Shown: positions 40,556 through 51,481 of the stretch, piece by piece | Numbering within the stretch: the stretch's first letter is position 1 | Layout: each line of letters starts with the position of its first letter | Assembly: GCA_032358165.1 (NCBI GenBank) | Contig: JAALGY010000049.1 | Location: forward strand, 496,001 to 560,000 | Length of the DNA stretch: 64,000 bases | Reading direction: 5' to 3' | DNA from: Diplosphaera chodatii | Taxonomy: Eukaryota > Chlorophyta > Trebouxiophyceae > Prasiolales > Stichococcaceae | Notes under the pieces: model-generated | Seen by the model: the letters and a program-made list of their open reading frames with translations, nothing else | The model's database searches: none | Told to the model about the DNA's origin: nothing | Program-made: the position numbers and the translations under genes

Positions 40556-41314
40556 CTAGTTGGGGGTGAACTTGGTGGCGTATGCGAAGGCATTGTTCGC
40601 GCCTGGGGCTGAAAGGTGGGTGTTCAGGTTCTCGATGGGGCCCTTGCCGGTGACGATGGCCTGCACGAAGAAGCCCAGCATGGAGAACATGGCCAGCCGG
40701 CCGTTCTTGATCTCCTTCACCTTCAGCTCAGCAAAGGTGTCGGGGTCGTCAGCCAGGCCCAGGGGGTCGAACGGACCGCCGGGGTGCAGCTGGTCCAGGC
40801 CCTCCAGGCCCTTGACGTCGCCGGAGTAGCGGTAGCCCTCAACCCAGCCCATGAGGATGACCTGCACAATGAGGGTGGCGATGATGCTGCGGGCGTTGAT
40901 GAAGCCGGGAATGCCCAGGTACTGGATGCCGTTCTTGCTGAAGATCTGCTCGCCAGCCTTGAACCACGCGACGTGCTTGGTGCCGTCCAGCAGCTCTGGC
41001 ACCACGCAGCCCAGGGCGCCAAGCATGGCCCAGCGCGCATGGATGGTCTCAATCTCCCGGTAGCGGGAGAAGGTCTGCGGGTCGGCCGACAGGCCGGCTG
41101 TGTCCCAGCCGTAGTCGCCGGGGAACTCGCCGTTCAGGTACGCTGGCGGGTCGGTGAACTTGCCCAGCCACTTGGCCCTGTCCGGGCCGTACCACTCGCT
41201 GGCCTTCGCCTGCGTCTTCACAACGCGCAGCGCCTGGGGGCGTGCGGATGTGGGGCGGACCGCCGGCAGGGCGGTGCCCAGCAGCGCCGACTTCTGCAGC
41301 ATGGTGCAGGCCAT
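40556..41314 (-). CDS. Light-harvesting chlorophyll a/b-binding protein (LHCII, major antenna)
   Basis: This 252-residue protein is the thylakoid antenna of photosystem II. It has the three-helix chlorophyll a/b fold: helix B with [16 protein letters not shown], the middle segment [20 protein letters not shown], and helix A/C with [20 protein letters not shown]. The N-terminal WYGPDR matches the LHCII trimerisation motif (WYxxxR). The C-terminus [20 protein letters not shown] is typical of major LHCII (Lhcb1-3/LhcbM) rather than CP26 or CP29. I chose ATG 41314 ([13 protein letters not shown]...), which gives a normal plastid transit peptide; an upstream in-frame ATG at 41395 would add 27 residues. 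It is a single exon, unlike every other gene here. Confidence 0.95.
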   Translation of the reverse strand: MACTMLQKSALLGTALPAVRPTSARPQALRVVKTQAKASEWYGPDRAKWLGKFTDPPAYLNGEFPGDYGWDTAGLSADPQTFSRYREIETIHARWAMLGALGCVVPELLDGTKHVAWFKAGEQIFSKNGIQYLGIPGFINARSIIATLIVQVILMGWVEGYRYSGDVKGLEGLDQLHPGGPFDPLGLADDPDTFAELKVKEIKNGRLAMFSMLGFFVQAIVTGKGPIENLNTHLSAPGANNAFAYATKFTPN

Positions 41315-41651
41315 TACGTCCGAGTGATGAAGCGCTCGATACGAGCAGCAAGGGGCGGCACAAGCGGAGAGTGCGTGCCACTGTTTCGCGATCATGTTTC
41401 GATCCTCATCGGGAAATCGGGTGCCCCTGAGATCTGGGAGTCCCAGCCTCCAGCGGCACCGTCCGAGAAATCTGGTGCACGCCCCTTACCTGCTGCCTGG
41501 TCTGCTGCTGGCACAGCAGGACGGCAGAATGTCTGTTTCTGGTACATCAGACCAGGCTCTTGTCTGCGCGCATCATGCCTGGCAGAAGAGATTGTGCTTG
41601 TAATGCCGGTCTGTTCACAACAGGGCTGTGCACAGGCAGCGGGGTGTAGAC
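41315..41651. promoter_or_regulatory. Divergent upstream region of LHCII and the coiled-coil gene
   Basis: The two genes diverge, so their promoters share this 337-bp interval. An ATG at 41394 opens a 28-codon Ser/Arg-rich frame ([20 protein letters not shown]) that looks like an N-terminal exon of the coiled-coil gene, but its splice phase does not join the next exon. No light-response element was recognised. Confidence 0.4.
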
Positions 41652-43784
41652 ATGTGGCGCAAGACCGTGGCGCAGGTGCAACAGGAGGCTTTTCTCAGGA
41701 ACGACCTCAAGTTAGCTGATGCATGTGCGCAAGAGTCATCAGTATACGATAGAGCATGCGCAGCAGCGGTGAGTATGTGCCATCCCATGCGCAGTTGTGT
41801 CACCTTTGTGCTGGCACAATCCAATGGATGTGACGCGAGTTGATCACGTGTTCTGTATGCTCCAAAGCCAAACGTGAGGTACGGTGATGTTGCAGGTTCA
41901 TGAAGCTACTCCCAGAACATGGCCTGCAGAGCACCCTGTTGTTGTCGATGTTACCTTCGAGGCGGACCGCGCCCGCGTCAGGTGCATCAGTGAGAGCAGG
42001 TATCATCATGAGGCAAGGGTTTCAACATGGATCACCTCTGTAACACCTGCTCTGCTGTCCTTCTGGCCATGCAGACGACTCCCATTCATGTGGGCTCACC
42101 CAACCGCTGTAATCACGTCAGACACGCACTACCCCATAGGCGGCTGGAGAAGGAGGTGCTGGGGAATATTCGGAGGCTGGTGGCCGTCGCAGATGCCGCC
42201 GCTGCGCGGGCGGCAGACGAAGAGCTGGAGGCTGCGGCGGCGGCGCGCCGGGCTGCCTGGGCCCAGGCGGTGAATGCACTGACCGCACAGAAGGCCGTGG
42301 GGCAGGTGTGCCGTGTCATAAGCCATGGAGCTTCACGAAGAAGCACTTGTGGTGAGACACCAGCGGTGCACTGTACAGTGGGGCCCGCTGCGCAGCACCT
42401 CAGTGTTTACTCGGAAACACTCACACACAGGCGGCTGGTGGGGCGAGCCTGCAGGGGCAGGCCAGCGAACTGAAGGGCACCACCAGCAGGCTGGAGGCGC
42501 TTTTCGAGGAGTGCACACGAGACAACTCCCGCCTGCGCACCGCGCTTGCGTGCCGCGCAGCTGAGAACGGACAGATGGTGCAGCAACTGGTCGAGCTGCG
42601 GCACCGCTGCAGCAGTTTGCAGGTGTCGTAGACAGCAGAATGCTTCGAGCGGTGTGTGTACTATATACACTATATGTATAAGGTGAAGCTGTGGGTTGCA
42701 TGGCGTCCCACTCCAGTTGCCTCACACTGCAGGCTTCCGTCGCCAGCCAGGGTGGCCAGTCTGCGAGGAAGCAGCAGCCAGCGGACCAGGCGCCGGCACC
42801 CCCAGCTGCTGACTTTGACACGGAAGCAACCGCACAAGATGGTGCAGCTACCTCACGCGCCAGCAGACATGCACACAGCCCTGGCAAGCAGGTGGAGCAT
42901 GTCAATGAGGTATGCCTCACAAGGATTCAGGGCCTGTGCAACAGCTGATGTACCTTCCTGCACTGCCTTCACGAAGCTGGGTGCCTATCCTCAAGATTCT
43001 GGGCGTCCACTTTTGGCACGCGTTCTGGATGCAGGCGGCTGTAAGACTTCGGGGGCAGCTGAAGGCGGAGCAGCAGGCACATGCGGAGACGAAGGCTGCC
43101 TTTGTAGCCGAGGTTGCTGCGCGCAGTGCACTTCTGCACCTGGTGCACAGCGTTGAGGCCTGTCTGCAGCGGCGCTTGGCGGCAACGAGTGGGTGGACAG
43201 GTCCCTTGCAGCCTGCTGCGGACACCAGCGCTTCCAGCAGCGTTCTGCAGCGTCTGCCAGATGCCCCAGGCGCAGCTGGCTTGCCAGCTGCGCCGCTGCG
43301 GTGTGGGTGCAGCAGTGCTGCTTTGCAGCTGGGGCCCAGCAGCAGTCAGGTGGCTGCGGAGCTGGTTAGTAGCAGGGGTACCGACAGGCAGCGGCGCACA
43401 CCTCGGGACTTACCTGATGGGGTTGGTGTATTGACACCTGGCAGTTGTGGTATGAGGACCAGCACACCAAGACGGCATGGTGTGCCGATGCGTGTATCCA
43501 GGAGCGCACATGAACTTCGGCATCTCACATCACGAGGGCATCAAGCAGGCAATGGGCATGCGCCAGCAGACTGGACACCCACAAATGCAGCACATGCCAC
43601 AGCAGCGTTGGCAGCATTGTGTGGGGTGTCAGACGGTTCAGGACACCTGCAGGCGGATGGCAGCTGTGCTGCAGCGGCCTGCGCAGCCAGGCTGCAGGTT
43701 GTGCACTGGCTTGCTGAGCATGCATTCGGGGCTGAGCGCATGGCTGCGCTGCAGGCATGTCAGCAGGCTGTTGATCAGGTATAA
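41652..43784 (+). CDS. Unrecognised coiled-coil protein
   Basis: Exons join in phase: 41652-41768 (MWRKTVAQVQQEAFLRNDLK), one from about 41897 (VHEATPRTWPAEHP...), one from about 42140 (RLEKEVLGNIRRLVAVADAA with long Ala/Glu/Arg helix), about 42432-42626 (SRLEALFEECTRDNSRLRTA), about 42733-42890, and a long last exon from about 43036 (RLRGQLKAEQQAHAETKAAF) to TAA at 43782-43784. The middle is predicted as extended coiled coil. The last exon also holds a Ser/Arg-rich disordered part (RMSTPRR-like words) and ends in an Ala/Cys/His-rich stretch. No enzyme motif is visible. The start is uncertain; an upstream exon near 41394 may belong. A cytoskeletal or centrosomal role is possible but is only a guess from the coiled coil. 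Confidence 0.6.
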
Positions 43785-44079
43785 GGAACGAACGTTTGCT
43801 TGTGTGTTGACAATAGCAAGACGTATCCCAAGGTGCAAGGCAGATCACGAGGCCAGGCAATCAAATACATATCGACCATTTGGTGGCGGTATGCTGACGT
43901 TCTGAGCGCTACAGCTGCTTCTGCCAGAAACTACCCTCCTGCATTTCGGGTGCTCTACACACTATAGCTGGATGCACACACGAACATCACTGTCTACATT
44001 GCCGCGACAGTGCTTGGTACACCGCTGCTGGCTCAGTGCTGACGCAGTGTTCTGTGGTGTTTCAATCAGGAAGTAGCTG

Positions 44080-47000
44080 CTATGCCATCGCTGTGGACTC
44101 ACTACTGTGCACCCTTTGCTCCGCCTCCCGTACTGCGCCCTTCAGATAGCAGCTGCCATCAGTAACATGGACTGAAAGCAGCGGATTGTGATCTTTGCCG
44201 GCAAACAGTGTTGTCTGGCCTGATGTCTCTGCAACATGAAAGCGCCATGCCCCTTGCAATCCAGCTGCCATGACACCACCCAAAGGGGCGACATTCGCCT
44301 CATCACCACATACTGTAATGAGATGTCCCCTGTCAAGCAACCCCCTGTCCTCACCTGGACGGTCAGAGCCGCCTGCGCAGCCGCATCCTCGCCCTCCAGC
44401 AGCCGGTCCGTGGGCCGCGGCGCAACAATGCCGTTGGGCACCAGGCTGGCCACCGCCCGCGGCAGCGGCACAAAGTCCAGCTGCCTGTAGTCCGGCACGC
44501 CCGCCGTGATGGCCCTTCCGTCCCGGACGACCACCTGCATGGAGATGAGCGACGTCAGCGATGCGCAAAAGGGCACGGCAGCATGCGCCACTCTGCAAGC
44601 CTGCTCCAGCTGACAGTTCCGCATGACCTGCAAGGGTTTGCAGACTCTGAGTGTCCGGGCCGGCGCCGTGCACTCCTCGCACCCTGTCGAACTGCGGGCG
44701 CGCAAGCAGCTCGCTGTAGCGGCGGCCGCGGAACAGCACAAAGTCCGCGGGGCCGCCCGCCGCCAGGGCGCCGGTGCCTGCAGCCCCGAGGCCCATCGCC
44801 GCCGCCGGCACGCCGGCCACCGCGCGCGGCCAGGCGCCGACCGTCGGCCGGTCCAGGTGCCCAATACGGCAGCCCTGTAGCGCATGATGCACCACACACA
44901 CCCCTCAACGACGGTCTGAACAGCCTAAACAGCAGATTTTGCAGGGACGATTTCCTGCCAAGGGGCAATTCATTTTGTAGTTTTCAATAATTTCTTTTTA
45001 AAAAATTAAATCAGGCTTACAATAACTCAAAAAATATATAAATTAAGTAAAATAACTATCGGCCGAAGCGCGACATCAGCCGTGCCATACAAGGCAGTCC
45101 AGCTGCAGAGGCTGTAGCAGGCACCTGGGCAAAGACCTCCAGCATGTCGAGGTCGCCGTACGCGTAGAACTGGTCGCGCGTGTTGTCGGAGGCGAGCGCC
45201 ACCGCCACGCCGCCCGCCGCCAGCTCCGCCAGCGCCGTGATGCCGCGCCACCGGGGCGTCCGCCGCCCCGTGTGGTCCCGGTCCTGCGACAGACAGTGAC
45301 CGCTGCCTGTGGAACTGCAAACGGATAGCTTCATGGGTGTTCCTGCAACCCCGCGGCAAGCAGCACCATTCTTCTCTGTCCTCATGTGCCTTCTGCCGCC
45401 ACAGCAGGCCCTCCTGGTGTGCCTCAGGGACATGGTACGCTCGCCAGCAGGCTGCACTGAGCACCATACTGCATATCGCGAAGCGGCAAGGGCGCCCACC
45501 TGCGTCCACTCGTTGACGAGGGGCAGCGACACCACGGTCACGCCCGCCTGCGCCGCCAGCTTGGCCGTCAAGGCGACGTCCGCATCCGACTGCCACGCGA
45601 GCGAGCTGCGTCGCAAGTGTACTCACACCATCAGGTCAGCCCGCACGGGCGCCCTTACGTCGCACCCAGCTTTGCGGTGTGCATGCAGCTTTCACGCGCA
45701 GCCAGCACGCGGGCACACGGCTCCCAGCATCCGGGACGCCTGCAGGGCATGCGCACCAGCAGTGGCCGCACACGATGCGGCCGGGGAAGCGGTGCTGCAG
45801 CGCCTTTTGCGCCACATACCGCAGCCCCTTTGCCGCCACATTGCGATTCTCGTCCACATGGAAGTCAAGGTCGAGGCCCCTCTCGGCCGCCAGGGTGAAC
45901 ATCCTACACGAGGCAGCAGCATGTCTGGGGCAGCCGGAAATCAAGTATTGCTTACTGCATCCTACATAGCGCACCTCCTGTGAGTGACCAGCTGTTAGTT
46001 GTTACTTAACAGTTGTTACTTCATTCTCTGCTGAACTGGAGTGTTTCGGCATCAGCTGTGGACTGCAGCACTGGATGAGTGAAAGAGCGTCATCTGCTTC
46101 AGCCCGAGGGCGGTCCACTGGCCAGGCACCTGTCGAGCAGCAGGTCGCGGTCGGCGTCGCACGTCGTCCAGTCGTCCTCGGGCTTGCCGCCGTCCTCGGC
46201 GCAGCACACCGCGGCGCCCAGCACCCCGCCGTGCGCCGCCACCGTGTCCGCCAGCGCGGCCGCCGCCTCCGCGTCCCGGAAGAAGGACAGCACCACCAGG
46301 CAGACGCCCTGCAGCTCCACCTGTGGCAGCGGGCACGTGCTTCGCTTGCAAGCTGTAGCCGACTTACGGTGTGTCAAGAGCTTGACGTCAGGGTGTTACT
46401 GCAGGGAACTGTGCATCAAGGAGTGGCGCACACAGAGCTGGCCGATGCGAGCATGTCGCGCAGGCACCAACCTTGCCGGCCCACTTCTGCCGCAGCCGCG
46501 AGAACGCCGGCCAGGTGAGCGAGCGCTGCCTGGGCGTCATGTTGATGAGGTGCGTGCGCAGCGCCTTGGTGCCGTGCGCGTAGGCGCAGGCCACACTGAA
46601 GTCCATGCGCCTGCAGGTCGAGACGGTACAGATTTCACCCCACGCTTCTGGCTCGGGCCGATAGATGCAAAGTTGCGCATGCCGTGCAAGACGCAGATCT
46701 TGGTGACCCACCTGTAGACATCGTCAGCATCCCAGAGGTCTGCATCCGCCGCGGTGCTGCGATCTGCGCCAGACAGGCTGCCATCGGGGTTCCGGCTGCG
46801 CTCGCACGTGTGCCCCTTGTCTGCAAGCAACCAGACTCTGCACCTGGCTGGAGCCTCATCCAACCCGTCTCATGCTACACCGACGAACCCTTACGTCCCT
46901 CAAATGCTGACAAGTGACACAGCGGAGCCTGCATTGCATGCCGCCCCAGGCAGCTCATGCAGCGGCATTACAGACTCCTACCTATATGGGTGTGAAGGTC

Positions 47001-47300
47001 CACGAAAGCTGGCAGCACCATGCTCTCACGAACGTCCAGGTACGACCCATTGCCCTTGGAGGCTGCTGCAGTCGCCGGTCTGATGGCTGAAATGCGCGCG
47101 CCGCTGACTTCAATGTCCACCGTGACCACACCATCGAGGCAGGGCTGCCACTCCTCAGAGGTGAGGCCACTGCTGCTGTCTGTGGCGTTCTGTACGCTCC
47201 TCTGCAGGTCGATGCAGCAGGCTGGCACCCTGGCGTTACCTAGTGTATAGGTGGAAGCATCAGGCAAAGCGACAAAATCGTGCCTCGTCATATTCGACAC
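44080..47300 (-). CDS. CodA-like cytosine deaminase (amidohydrolase superfamily)
   Basis: The protein starts at ATG 47300 (MSNMTRHDFVALPDAS). Visible motifs follow bacterial cytosine deaminase: metal-binding DLHTHI at the end of exon 1 (about 46990), DKGHTCERSRNPDGSLSGAD (about 46815), YAHGTKALRTHL (about 46570), catalytic FHVDEN with the His-x-x-Glu pair (about 45855), GRIVCGHC with the next metal-ligand His (about 45780), VVSLPLVNEW (about 45530), and ALASDNTRDQFYAYGDLDML carrying the late Asp ligand (about 45180). The predicted reaction is cytosine to uracil plus ammonia in pyrimidine salvage; a related amino-pyrimidine or triazine substrate is possible. The last exon (44080 to about 44145) ends AEQRVHSSESTAMA. 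This is the CodA type, not the small zinc enzyme of fungi. Confidence 0.85.
44985..45058. other. AT-rich segment inside the deaminase intron
   Basis: About 75 bp of nearly pure A/T (runs such as TTTTTAAAAAATTAAAT and AAAAAATATATAAATTAAG) lie in the intron between the exon ending near 45120 and that near 44900. It contrasts sharply with the surrounding GC-rich sequence. Confidence 0.7.
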
Positions 47301-47890
47301 GCAAGTCGCCGGGCTGGGCCACCAGATTCAGTCAATTCAATACTGGCTACAATTCAAAGGATGTGGCGACTTGTATCGATCATCAAGCCAAGCTTCGCTG
47401 ACGCCTTGGCGACGGTGCTAGCAAGCGATCTGAGGGTCAACCTAGGGTCAAAGAGCCACGCTTCTGCTCACAGATAGATGAGAGTAGCAGTTTGAAGTCA
47501 GCCAACCATGCCTGAGGCACCCCACACAAACACGTATGTCGCATCTTTGACAGGCACTCAGACTAATTGTTGTGCATGTGACCAACACTCCCGCCAAAGA
47601 TTCCCGGGAACGCTGGGCGCAAGCTGTGTTATAACCCTCGTTCGGACACACCAAGGCACGGTTGTATCTCTTGCGCAGATGCTCTCTGAATGTTCGCAGC
47701 TCCTCGTTGCTGGTGCGGCTGATACACTCGCAGTGGTGTGCCCTATTTATCGCGCAGACAGTATACCCATCCTTTGTGCACAGCGATTTTGCCCGCCGAC
47801 CAGCGCAAGCAGGAAACACGTGCGTACGGCTATCGATTGAAGGGTGTGTCTTGTGACGTACCAGCGTCAGGGCGGTGGCAGTGCCTCAGA
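47301..47890. promoter_or_regulatory. Divergent promoter region of the deaminase and PP2C genes
   Basis: This 590-bp interval lies between the start codons of two head-to-head genes. No TATA box or recognisable element was seen; the two genes have no obvious functional link. Confidence 0.4.
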
Positions 47891-48076
47891 ATGGCTGGCC
47901 CTGCGGATGGCGGCGGAGATGCATCGGATGCTGACAGTGCCGACAGTCTCCATATGTTCGCTCGGACGCTGAGCGTTCAGGACGGCGAGCTGCCGCCACC
48001 GCCGTCGCCACCACACGAAGAGCCGCGGGTCAGCTCTCCCTTTGCATCCCGGGCATCGGAACCGCTGCCAGACGAT

Positions 48077-48108
<32 letters not shown>

Positions 48109-50751
48109 GCAGCAAACACGTTCACAAGCACCACAAGCCAATGGAAACGTCAAAGTCAACCCGGTCAATCCGGACGATGAGCAGGATGGGCATGGCCAGC
48201 AGGACAGTCAGCAGCCGGGGCCGGCGGCGCGGGCAGTGAAGCGCCTGACGCCCACAACAGAGCGCACAGACAGCGATGCAGCGGACATGGTGCGGCAGCG
48301 GGTGTCGTCCGACAGAAAGGGACGCGACAGCTACAGCGGCAGCAGCGCCGGGCAGCGCGCCGCGAAAGCTGACCCCCAGCAGCAGGGCAGGAGCAGCTCG
48401 GATGGCCAGCACCCCAGCACCCCCAGCAGCGAGGCAGGCGACCAGCTGGAAGGTGATGATGGACTGCCAGCCGGTGGCATGCATGCTGTTCAAGGGCGTA
48501 TCGTCTTCCTGATATTGAACAGTTGGGTCCATGCACACAATATTTGTTGGAAGCTGCAGATGGGGACGGCAGGCAGCAGCCGCTGTTCTCCACGGCAGCC
48601 TCGGAGGCCCTGGCAGCAATGGCCCCTGGCGCCGCGCCGTCCTGGACAGGCGGGCAGCAGCAGGGCCAGAAGCAGCAGCAGGAGCAGCAGCGGCAGCAGG
48701 GACCATCACCGGCGCTGCAGATGTTCTGGGGCGCAGCGCAGGCCCAAGGTGAGCTGAGCTTCACAAGCTCCCACTCCTCTTGAGCAAAGGCCCGTCGGAC
48801 GCAAAGGTATGCGCCACGGCGCATACAGCACAACTCTCACAACCCACGGCGCTGCCTCAACAAGCGTTCACAAGAGCAACACGAAACAGTGCTGCTGCAC
48901 AGGCGAGCGGGACCACTTTGAGGACCGATACTCCCTGCAGCCACAGCTCCAGTTGGGCCAGCCCGAGAACGCTCCAGCAGAAGGCGGCAGCAAAAAAAAG
49001 GCCTCGGGGTCCGATGCCGCGCCGGCAGCAGACAGCAGTGGCAGCTGGCAGCGATGCAGCTACGCTGCGGTGTTTGACGGCCACAGCGCAGCGGATGCAG
49101 CAGACATGGCGGCCAAGCGGCTGCACGTGCTGCTGGCTGACGAGCTTTCCGCCCCTGACAGGCGTCCATTGTCACGAATCGCACCCTCAACTGCCAACCT
49201 GCCATGCCTGCACCTGCTGTGCGCACAGCTGATGCTCATGTCGTGCTGCGCGAGCTCATCCAGATGGCAGCAATTTCGACCGGTCCCGGTGTGCTGCAGC
49301 GGCGGTCAGCTGGACAAGCGGGACGTCAAGGACGCCCTGGTCCGCACCTTCAGCGCCATGGACGGGGAGATCCTGGCGGACGCGGCGCGCTCGGGCGCCC
49401 GCTGCGGCAGCACGGCCTGCGTGGCGCTGCAGCTGGGCGCCGACCTGTACGTGGCGCATGCAGGTGTGGTACGCAGGGCCGGGCCCGGGGCATGCTGCAG
49501 CAAGGCATCTGCGCTTCCAGTGCATGCGCCTGTGTAGTATCACATGGTCCGCATCCTGCTTGATGCTCAGGAGCGTTCTGTGGCCAGGTTGATCTGCTGC
49601 TTGCACACTTGGCTGCCGGAAGTGCGTTGCTGCAGGGCATGTGACCGCCATGTCTGGCTGCGACGCAGGGGACAGCATTGCGGTGCTGGATCGCAGTGGG
49701 CGGGCCGAGGTCCTGACGTCCAAGGGCAGCCACAAAGTGAGCTGGTTGTTACTCCCAGCCTCAACATGTACTCATCCTTCTGTGATCACTGCGCACCGCT
49801 CAACCAGCTCAGCAAGGGCACTCGGCACCCATAGAAGCCGCAGCGTCCGAGCATCTCTCAACTGCCGCAGTCTGCTGAACCGTCTGCTGGACTGCAGGTT
49901 GACACGCCCAAGGAGTCGGCGCGCATCAAGGCGCATGGCGGCGTGGTCATGCCCGGCGGCCAGCGCATCATCAGCCCAAGCGGCCGCCACAGCCTGAACA
50001 TGGCGCGCGCCTTTGGCGACGCCGACTACAAGACGCCCAACCGCATCGTCAGCGCCGTGCCGGACGTGCGCCATGTGTCCATCGGGTGCGGATGTTTGGG
50101 CATTACCAAGCTGACCACTGAGGCGTTTTGGGCTGTTGCTGGCAATGCGACCGCTGATCTGACGTGCAACAGGCCCTTGCATGCAAGGCATTTGCACGCG
50201 CAGCGTTGCAACGGTCACTGGCACCACGTGTCAGGTCTTCACGCAGGGCTAGCTTGGGGTTGCTGCTCAGGATGCTTGCATTGACAGCGCGCATTGACAA
50301 CCTAATAAGCTGACAGCTGACCACCTGTCGCTCTCATGTGCAGGCAGCAGGATAAGGCCGTCATCCTGGCGTCTGATGGCCTGTGGGACGTGGTGTCGGA
50401 GTCCGAGGCAGTGTCGGCCGTCAGCACGTCGCTGGGCGGCGGGACAGCCGAGCTCAAGGTGCGACGCTGGCTTTGGCTGGATGGTGCCGGTGCCACAGTG
50501 CACAATAACGTTGCATGCACGCTGATGTCTGGGCAAGCACAACCCACCTACACTTTGAGCATGTATGAGTGGATGTGAAAGTGTTTGCTGCGAATGAGCT
50601 TGGAAGCCCGCCGATTGTGCAGGCTCGGGCGACGGGAGATGCGGCAGAGAGCCTGGCGCACGCTGCGGCGGATGCGCTGGTCGGGCTGGCGCTCAAGAAC
50701 GGCACCACAGACAATGTGACGGTGGTGGTGGGGCTCGTGCGCTGGTCGTGA
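47891..50751 (+). CDS. PP2C-family protein serine/threonine phosphatase
   Basis: A disordered N-terminus (MAGPADGGGDASDADSADSL, then a ten-residue Ala run at about 48077-48108 and Ser/Gln-rich sequence) precedes the catalytic domain. PP2C motifs appear in order: ERDHFEDRY (about 48907), YAAVFDGHSAADAAD (about 49060) with the metal-binding Asp-Gly, CGSTACVALQ (about 49405), AHAG joining GDSIAVLDRSGRAE (about 49460 and 49670), TPKESARIKAHGG (about 49905), LNMARAFGDADYK (about 49997), AVILASDGLWDVVS (about 50353) and TTDNVTVVVGLVRWS at the end. All metal-ligand Asp residues expected for a Mn/Mg-dependent active enzyme are present. The stop is at 50749-50751. The long N-terminus is poorly conserved in such proteins and may be regulatory. 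The substrate is unknown. Confidence 0.92.
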
Positions 50752-51481
50752 GCTGGGTGTGGCCTGGCACAGCCACCGCAGAGGCGCAAGCATGCAGCCT
50801 GTGCGCGCCACCTGGTGGATTCTTACATTCTTGATTCCTGATTGATGGCACCGTTTTCAAATTTACGATGAGCTGAGATCGCGTCGAGCACTCAGCGAAC
50901 GTGGCCGGCCATTGCTCGATCGATTGATTGCATTGCCTGACACGAATGAACCTGAACACAATTTTAGAATGTTTGGATGCTCGAACCGCCGAGTACGTAC
51001 GTGTCACGTATACCTTGACTAGATCTAACACAGCTCAACAGGTGCTCACTTGCGCAGTGCGCAGAGAACTACACAGTCGTGTATGGCATCAACCTGGTGC
51101 TGCTTTCATCACTGCTAATGCTATCCAACCTGTGTTTCTGGCTTGAGACGCCGCACTAAGGGGTGATCGCATCTGTATCGTCAACACCTTTGTGGCAGAG
51201 TGACAGGATCAAGCAGCGCTGCGCGACACAGTGAATGGAGAGCTAGAATTGCTCAGCTTGCAGGGTATTGTGACTGGATCTTGCGCAATGGACCACAACT
51301 CGCGCCGAGCCAGCCAGCCACCAGCCGATCGGTACCGGCGCCTTGATCAATGCACATTTGAAACCGAAGCATGTAGGCCGGGCTGCCGCACCATCTGGCG
51401 GGCACCCAGGGCCCAAGGCATGGTGCCCTGAGCAGGCAAGCGATTTGGCATCAGGCTTGCACCGGGAGACTTGGGGTCGCC
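50752..51481. other. Intergenic region between the PP2C and DDT/WHIM genes
   Basis: This 730-bp interval is less GC-rich than the genes. It should contain the PP2C 3' UTR and the promoter of the next gene, but I found no TGTAA, TATA box or conserved repeat in it. Confidence 0.5.

Noticed and set aside
40616..41719. A 367-codon plus-strand open frame
   Set aside because: It is antisense to the LHCII gene, whose identity is beyond doubt.
48042..48120. A CRISPR-like or minisatellite array from regular CAG repeats
   Set aside because: It is a simple trinucleotide run within a PP2C exon; there are no spacers.
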